Positions 59,124 through 64,000 of a stretch of DNA of 64,000 nucleotides are shown piece by piece. Under the pieces are notes generated by a model. It was given only the letters and a program-made list of their open reading frames with translations, was not told the origin of the DNA and made no database searches. Positions within the stretch are counted from its first letter, which is position 1; the number at the start of each line of letters is the position of its first letter. Source of the stretch: Pachyseris speciosa (taxonomy: Eukaryota > Cnidaria > Anthozoa > Scleractinia > Pachyseridae); assembly GCA_016490735.1 (NCBI GenBank), contig JAEMWC010000009.1, positions 2,256,001-2,320,000 of the forward strand. Direction: 5' to 3'. A program made the position numbers and the translations under genes.

Positions 59124-62100
59124 TTAATTAAAGTCTCAAATCTTTCCAGCCAAGCACAGATGTTCTCCTAATTGAGGAGATTAAATAAAATTAACTCTAA
59201 ATAAAATAGAATCAAATCAAATGTTGGTTTTTGAGGAGAAACCTCTTGGAGCAGAGTTTAGAACCAACAAACTCAGCCCACTCATGAACCCAGGACACAC
59301 TGGTGGAAGGCGAGCGCTCTCACTACTGCGCCATCCCTGCTCCGCCTAATGGAAAATCAGACTGAGTTACTGTTTCATATATATGTAGTTAAGTTCACAC
59401 TGGTAAATTGATTAGAAGGAGTTTCATGTTGGAGGGATAGGTGTTAGAGGGGAGTTTAGTGGGATTTGGTATTTAAGAGAGTAAGGGGCACTGTCAAGTA
59501 ATTTAGATGTGAACCCAAACATGTTTTCTACATTGGAACATTAAAAAAATGCAGTTTTCCTACGGTAACAAAGTACTAAATATGAGCACTTAAACTATTT
59601 GCACTTGTCTATGGTCACGGATAATGTTGAGGAAATGGATTGAAACTTGAAAAAGTTTGGTTAACTTGTTCAAGTTTCATCATTATGTCCAGAAAAAATC
59701 GCTTTAAAATAATATTAGTATCTTTTCCGTTCAAGAAATAATTTGAATCTTCTTCATGTTACATGAGCCCTTCATGTAAGTAGTACCTTATGCACTCCTT
59801 CACACCCACAAACTGTCAAATTTTTCGACCAATCAGAAGGCAGAACAACCTGTCAATCAAATCCATTAAACTTGAAACTGGAAGTGAAAGAGAAGCCAGA
59901 ATTGCATGGAAAGGGGTTCCTTAAATCGACCCTGGCAGAAATATTTGAACCTGCAATCTCCTGATACAAGAAAAAAATATTTCCTTACAATTTGAACAGA
60001 CTTATAACAAGAATTGGCATGACAGTGGGCCTTAAATGACATTTTGATTTAAAATGTAGTTTCTTACATTTTTGTACAACATCATTAATTTAATAATTCC
60101 ACTAACCGTTAACACTTTCATTTCCTTTTAAAGGAACTTGGCCAAAAAGTATTCAGTAATGCGTTTCCAGAGTACTAAAGTTGACATCTCGTCTATTTCA
60201 AAGGTACGTAATATTAAGAGTGCTTCGCTTAAATATTGTGTTTGTGATTGGTGGGAACATTTTTCATATGGTTCAACAATGAGAAGCTGTACTCTTCCTG
60301 AATGAACGTATGAAGCTGAATTGAAGTGGAGGGTGAGTAGAGTTTTCCTTTTCAAATATAATTCAATTATAAGAAAGTGAATTGGTGGAAAAATCACAAA
60401 CAATTCTTCAGATCCTTCCCATACCATCATGATCATCATTAACCCTTCCACACCAAGTACTATTTCCTTGTACCCCTACAATTTTTGGATTAACCTACAG
60501 TGTTACAGTGTTACATGACTGCTATACCACTGTTTCATCCACAAGCTCTTCTTTTACTTAACGTTCAGCATAATAAATTCTTCTTTTTTTTAGGCCCAGA
60601 TGTCACATCAAGCAGACTTCGTAGAGGAAAAAGACAGTGAAAATCTCCCATCTTTTGGGGCTGGCAGTGAATTTGGTCGAGAGAGGCGAGAGGAGGCACG
60701 TAGGAAGCGGCGTGGTTTTGTCACAAAGCCTAAGGACCCAGAGGCTGCTCCATGGAATTTAAAAATTGGTGGCAAGAGTGGACGAAGGTTTGTAATAAAT
60801 TTTGTGTAGTAGTTTTATTTCTGTGCTTTAGTGACACCTACTTGAAGGTGCAGTATCACACTATTTTAGGATCAGTTCGAAAAACTTTCATATCCAAAAA
60901 ATGTGAGCATTTTTCAATGCAACATGCTGATCATCCTCATGGTCATCATCATTGTCTCCATCATCATCATTATCAATCATCATCATCATTGTTGCCATCC
61001 TCATCATTATCAATCACCATTGTTGTCGTTGTCATCATCATCATCATCATCATCGTTGTCGTCATCATTATCATCAATCATCATCATCACCACCATCATC
61101 ATCATTGTCGCCATCATCATCATCTTCATCATTGTTATCATCATAATTATCATCAATCATCGTTGTCGTTGTTGTTGTTGTCATCATCATCATCATCGTT
61201 GCCATCATCATCATTATCATCAATCATCATCATTGTTGCCATCATCATCATCATCATTATCATCATCGTCATCATCGTCATCATCATTATCATCAATCAT
61301 CACCATCATCATCATCATCAATCATCATCATCACCATCATCATCATCGTCGTCGTCATCATTGTCGTTGTCTTCTTCATCTTTGCATTGATGGAGCCCAT
61401 CATTACGTAAGACTGTGCTACCATATTGAAATTGTGTAGAGTTATTTTGTTGTGGAATGAATTGAAACTTGAAAATGAAAGGCTCCTGTGAGCTAGCTCA
61501 TGGATGTATCTTGTGACACTAATTGCCACTTGGTGGCCATAGCATGCCTAGTTTTGTTATATAAACATATGCTTTTGGCTTTGTTTTCTTTCTGTTCTCT
61601 TGTCTTGAACTCCAACCGTGCATTTCAGTGCTAGTGATATCAAAATAACTTGCTTCATGATCATTATGACATTCATTCCTCCCTGCTTCTTCCTCCGGGT
61701 GACAAGCCGATAGGAACAGCAATTTCATCATCGCTTTTAATATATCAGTGTGAAAATTTTGTCGATTTCCATCTTCAGTTCTCACAGCTTGTCTACGTAA
61801 TCGTATTAGCTTCCCACTTTCCAACTCCACAAAAGTAGATTCAAGAGGATAGGATGAAAAATCATCCACTTTTCAATCTTCACATGCTCTGATCGACACC
61901 ATTAATTCATATTCACTTCATGATACGTAAACAGTCAAGCAAGAATCTACGCATTTTCTACTACCCCCCTGAAACTTGCAAACCTTGAGCAAAGAGGACT
62001 CCGGGGACAAATACAATACTTACCAGGGGAGGGACAGAAGAAATGTTTCATCCAAGTTTAATGAATAAATTAATCAGAATCGAGTGAGTGAGTGAGTGAC

Positions 62101-62476
62101 GTCGAGTGCCCCCTATACCTCATGGCATGACTACGTCATACATGAGCTAAAAACTGGCCAAACAATTTTCTTCAGGTTTACTGGAAGAAAAGAAGCTGGA
62201 ATCAATGAGAATTCCTCATACTATATTTTGACCCAGTGCGAGGATGGTGCATTCGAAGCTGTACCTGTCGACAACTGGTTCAACTTCACTGCAGACATCA
62301 AGTACCAGACCCTGACAGTCGATGAGGCTGAAGAGGAATACAATCGCCGTGAAAAGATAGTGAATTATTTTTCTGTTATGGTCAAGAAAAGGTTGCAAGA
62401 CAACAAAGAGGAAGAAGAAGGAGATGACAATACTTTGGATAAAAGGACTAAAACAGCTAGCAGAACATCAAACTTG
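56098..62476 (+). CDS. GTF2F1: Transcription initiation factor IIF subunit alpha (RAP74), 5' part
   Basis: Five exons, 56098-56166, 58570-58652, 60134-60203, 60594-60787 and 62176-62476, give 239 codons in continuous phase. The gene runs off the right edge. TFIIF alpha binds RNA polymerase II with GTF2F2 (RAP30) in initiation and elongation. A divergent N-terminus (MEMQRQATASPVQMG) is followed by the family's dimerisation region: 'YKVRVPRNLAKKYSVMRF', 'GAGSEFGRERREEARRKRRG', 'APWNLKIGGKSGRRF', 'NENSSYYILTQCEDGAFEA', 'VPVDNWFNFTADIKYQTLTV', 'DEAEEEYNRREKIVNYFSVM'. An acidic linker begins (NKEEEEGDD). The C-terminal winged helix is not in this window. The start ATG has no upstream in-frame alternative that I trust. 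Confidence 0.93.
56555..56701. mobile_element. 147-bp MITE
   Basis: Ends 'taggtggtttgca' / 'tgcaaaaccaccta' flanked by TA. Body 'cgttacgtcatcgccgccat' then 'gctggtgg' / 'ccaccagc' forms a second inverted pair. GTF2F1 intron 1. Confidence 0.7.
56758..57563. mobile_element. 806-bp hAT-like non-autonomous element
   Basis: It starts CAGGGTTGAAA and ends TTTCCAACCCTG, with subterminal 'actcgcc' / 'ggcgagt' repeats on both sides. The CAGGGTTG end fits hAT elements. The interior has no transposase frame. GTF2F1 intron 1. Confidence 0.75.
57712..58007. mobile_element. 296-bp MITE
   Basis: Left GGCCCCATTCACATGCATCC pairs with right 'catgtggatagggcc'. TCA flanks both sides. The inner 'aaaacagagattttttctctgtttt' is itself palindromic. 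GTF2F1 intron 1. Confidence 0.75.
58743..58770. repeat. Perfect short hairpin
   Basis: ATAGTCATCAC, loop TATTTG, then GTGATGACTAT: eleven perfect pairs, 90 bp after exon 2 of GTF2F1. Function unknown. Confidence 0.8.
59062..59122. repeat. (AAT)n microsatellite
   Basis: About 20 perfect trinucleotide units; read as protein it gives an Asn run that is not a gene. GTF2F1 intron 2. Confidence 0.97.
59222..59345 (-). mobile_element. tRNA-derived SINE, third family, copy 3
   Basis: The minus-strand head GGGATGGCGCAGTAGTGAGA is followed by a shortened B-box region ('GTGTCCTGGGTTCATGAG'), apparently with a deletion compared with 27412-27605. Body 'CTCTGCTCCAAGAGG'. Confidence 0.8.
60930..61380. repeat. 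Long (ATC)n compound microsatellite
   Basis: About 450 bp of ATC/ATT/GTC trinucleotides in irregular blocks, starting about 140 bp after exon 4 of GTF2F1. All forward frames stay open (His/Ser/Ile-rich), which is an artefact. Confidence 0.97.
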
Positions 62477-62494
62477 GTAAGAAATTATTTCCTT

Positions 62495-62600
62495 ATCGGT
62501 TAGATAGGTAGATAGTGGATAGATGGTTTATTAAAACAATTACATTGCAGCCAAAAGGGCTGAATTGAGTAATTAACAACAATAACGCAAGAGTCTAAAA
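62495..62600 (-). mobile_element. Possible LINE 3' tail, minus strand
   Basis: 'gatagatggtttattaaaac' then 'gcagccaaaagggctgaatt'. On the minus strand: a hairpin, AATAAA and a (CTAT)n-like tail, as in CR1-type 3' ends. No coding part is evident in the following 300 bp. Confidence 0.4.
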
Positions 62601-62929
62601 GCCTATTTACAAACTTGATACAGGATGAACTAGACAAAAAATTGGATAAGAAATTGACTATAATAACGAACTACAAAGTACAAAAAAATAGATGAAATTT
62701 AGTAAAAATTATAAAAATTATGAGATACATGGCTATTTACAAGCCATTGCTATTTGCATGGTTACAGGTGGATGGAATAAAAGACCGTTTTAAGCGATTT
62801 GTATGAAAACATATGAAAATGGCAATTCGTGTGAAGACAGTTAGTTGAGGATTTAACTTCTGTATTTACTCAAAAGAGGGCATTAAATGTTTCACCTTGC
62901 TGATGTGGTGATCATTCAAGGACAGTTAA

Positions 62930-63936
62930 CCCATTGGCGCCCGTGCCGGCCAAAACCGGCCGCACAAGACGCCCATGCTTCAAAACCTTGCAACTTTCTC
63001 AATTGCACGAATATTGCCTTAACTGTCAGTTGTGAGCTGCATGAAATTTGGATATCCAATAAACGCAAGAAACGTAGCGATTTTTACCAAATGTGGCCTT
63101 TTGAGTTTGGACAAGAATGAAATTGACTGTTTTTAACGTCAAAGAGAAACGACAAAAATGCCCCTTTTTGCCTTTATGTATGTTAAAGAAATCTTCATTG
63201 TAAAACCAAACTTCAACCATCATAACAAAATTCAGTCCTTGTTCTAGCTTCGAAATGACTTTTTTTGTTCATATTCTTCTCCCGAGCATAGATACAGCCT
63301 TTTGTTCCAGTGCATTCGGGCCTTTCTGCCATTTTCAACATCTTGGCCGCATTGCATGCTGGGAAATAACGAGAATTTTTGACAGCGCCCGTTCCTTCCC
63401 CCAATTCTTTCACATATAAACTAAGTCTACAGCCACTCTGACCTACCACGAAAATTTCCAGCTTGTGGTCATCTTCAGTGCTCACAAATTCCAAAATATG
63501 TGGTGGTAGGTCAAGAAATTCATCTTATTCAATAGTTGAGTCCCAAAGGTACTAAGTGTCCGACTGGCCAAATTCCCAGTTCGTCAAGTAACAAGTCAAA
63601 TTCAACAACAAAGTACATCACCTTGCTCGATTCTTTGAGAAAGTGGACTCTTAGCTACCGTCACGCTTAATGATGCTCATCAGGCAGCCACTAAAGATGA
63701 AAAATGGCTGTAAACCCAGCAAAAATTGCAAGCAAACTGAACTTGGGCCATTCTTGTAGCTCCACTGATGAAAAATAGCTACGTCAGAATGACGTTTTCA
63801 GAAACCTTGAGCCTCCAGTGCCTTAGGACAGCACCACTTTTCCATGGGAGTTTCAATAAAGAGTCACGAAATGCTATGGATTGTTTATAGGTAGAAAATC
63901 ACTCTGAAAACGTAAAAACGGCTGGGCGCCAATGGG
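62930..63936. mobile_element. 1007-bp piggyBac-like non-autonomous element
   Basis: It begins CCCATTGGCGCCCG and ends CTGGGCGCCAATGGG. The flanking TTAA is duplicated (62926-62929 and 63937-63940), the hallmark of piggyBac insertion. Just inside the left end is the palindrome 'gccggccaaaaccggccgc'. Frames inside are short and lack a DDD transposase, so a helper would be needed. It lies downstream of exon 5 of GTF2F1. Confidence 0.85.
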
Positions 63937-64000
63937 TTAATATTCAGGGCAGCATTTATTTCAAACTTTTTATTTTGACTGAGGCAGAAAGTATGTACTA

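Noticed and set aside
58989..59171. Poly-Asn protein
   Set aside because: It is the (AAT)n microsatellite.
60752..61439. His/Ser/Ile-rich proteins
   Set aside because: Frames run through the ATC microsatellite; the true GTF2F1 exon ends at 60787.

Overview
The window reads as metazoan nuclear DNA, most likely from an anthozoan cnidarian (stony coral or anemone). It has short, conserved animal exons with GT-AG introns and a heavy load of small inverted-repeat (MITE-like) elements. It also has several tRNA-derived SINEs, CR1/L2-like LINEs with a 2A-like motif, and Penelope-like fragments. No bacterial gene organisation, CRISPR array or operon is present. The lineage is inferred from gene and repeat character, not from a database match.

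Five protein-coding genes can be rebuilt exon by exon. (1) A 12-exon, 394-residue coiled-coil protein on the plus strand (1747-21175), whose family I cannot name with confidence. (2) RWDD3 on the minus strand (23999-25426, two exons, 286 aa). (3) DYNC2LI1, the dynein-2 light intermediate chain, on the plus strand (25629-44810, 17 exons). It lies head-to-head with RWDD3 across only 202 bp. (4) NIM1K, an AMPK-related kinase, on the plus strand (49722-51382, three exons, 431 aa). (5) The 5' half of GTF2F1 (TFIIF alpha, RAP74) on the plus strand (56098-62476, five exons, running off the right edge).

Layout: 1-1587 is a pair of 28-bp minisatellite arrays in opposite orientation. 1.7-21 kb is the coiled-coil gene, with introns full of nested transposon remnants. 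21-25.4 kb is its 3' flank and RWDD3. 25.6-44.8 kb is DYNC2LI1; its seventh intron holds two near-identical, rearranged LINE copies on the opposite strand. 45-49.6 kb is intergenic. 49.7-52.4 kb is NIM1K. 53.5-55.7 kb is a run of three retroelement fragments (L1-like, Penelope-like with a GIY-YIG domain, and another LINE). 56-64 kb is GTF2F1, with a long ATC microsatellite in its fourth intron and a 1-kb piggyBac-like element near the right edge.

The genes do not form one pathway. DYNC2LI1 is a ciliary retrograde-transport motor subunit, RWDD3 a sumoylation enhancer, NIM1K a kinase and GTF2F1 a general transcription factor. The most unusual points are the inverted minisatellite pair; a 2.4-kb segment bounded by direct MITE copies inside one split repeat; two single-base frame breaks in the otherwise well conserved DYNC2LI1; a hammerhead-like core in Penelope remnants; and a C-terminal CaaX-like tail on NIM1K.
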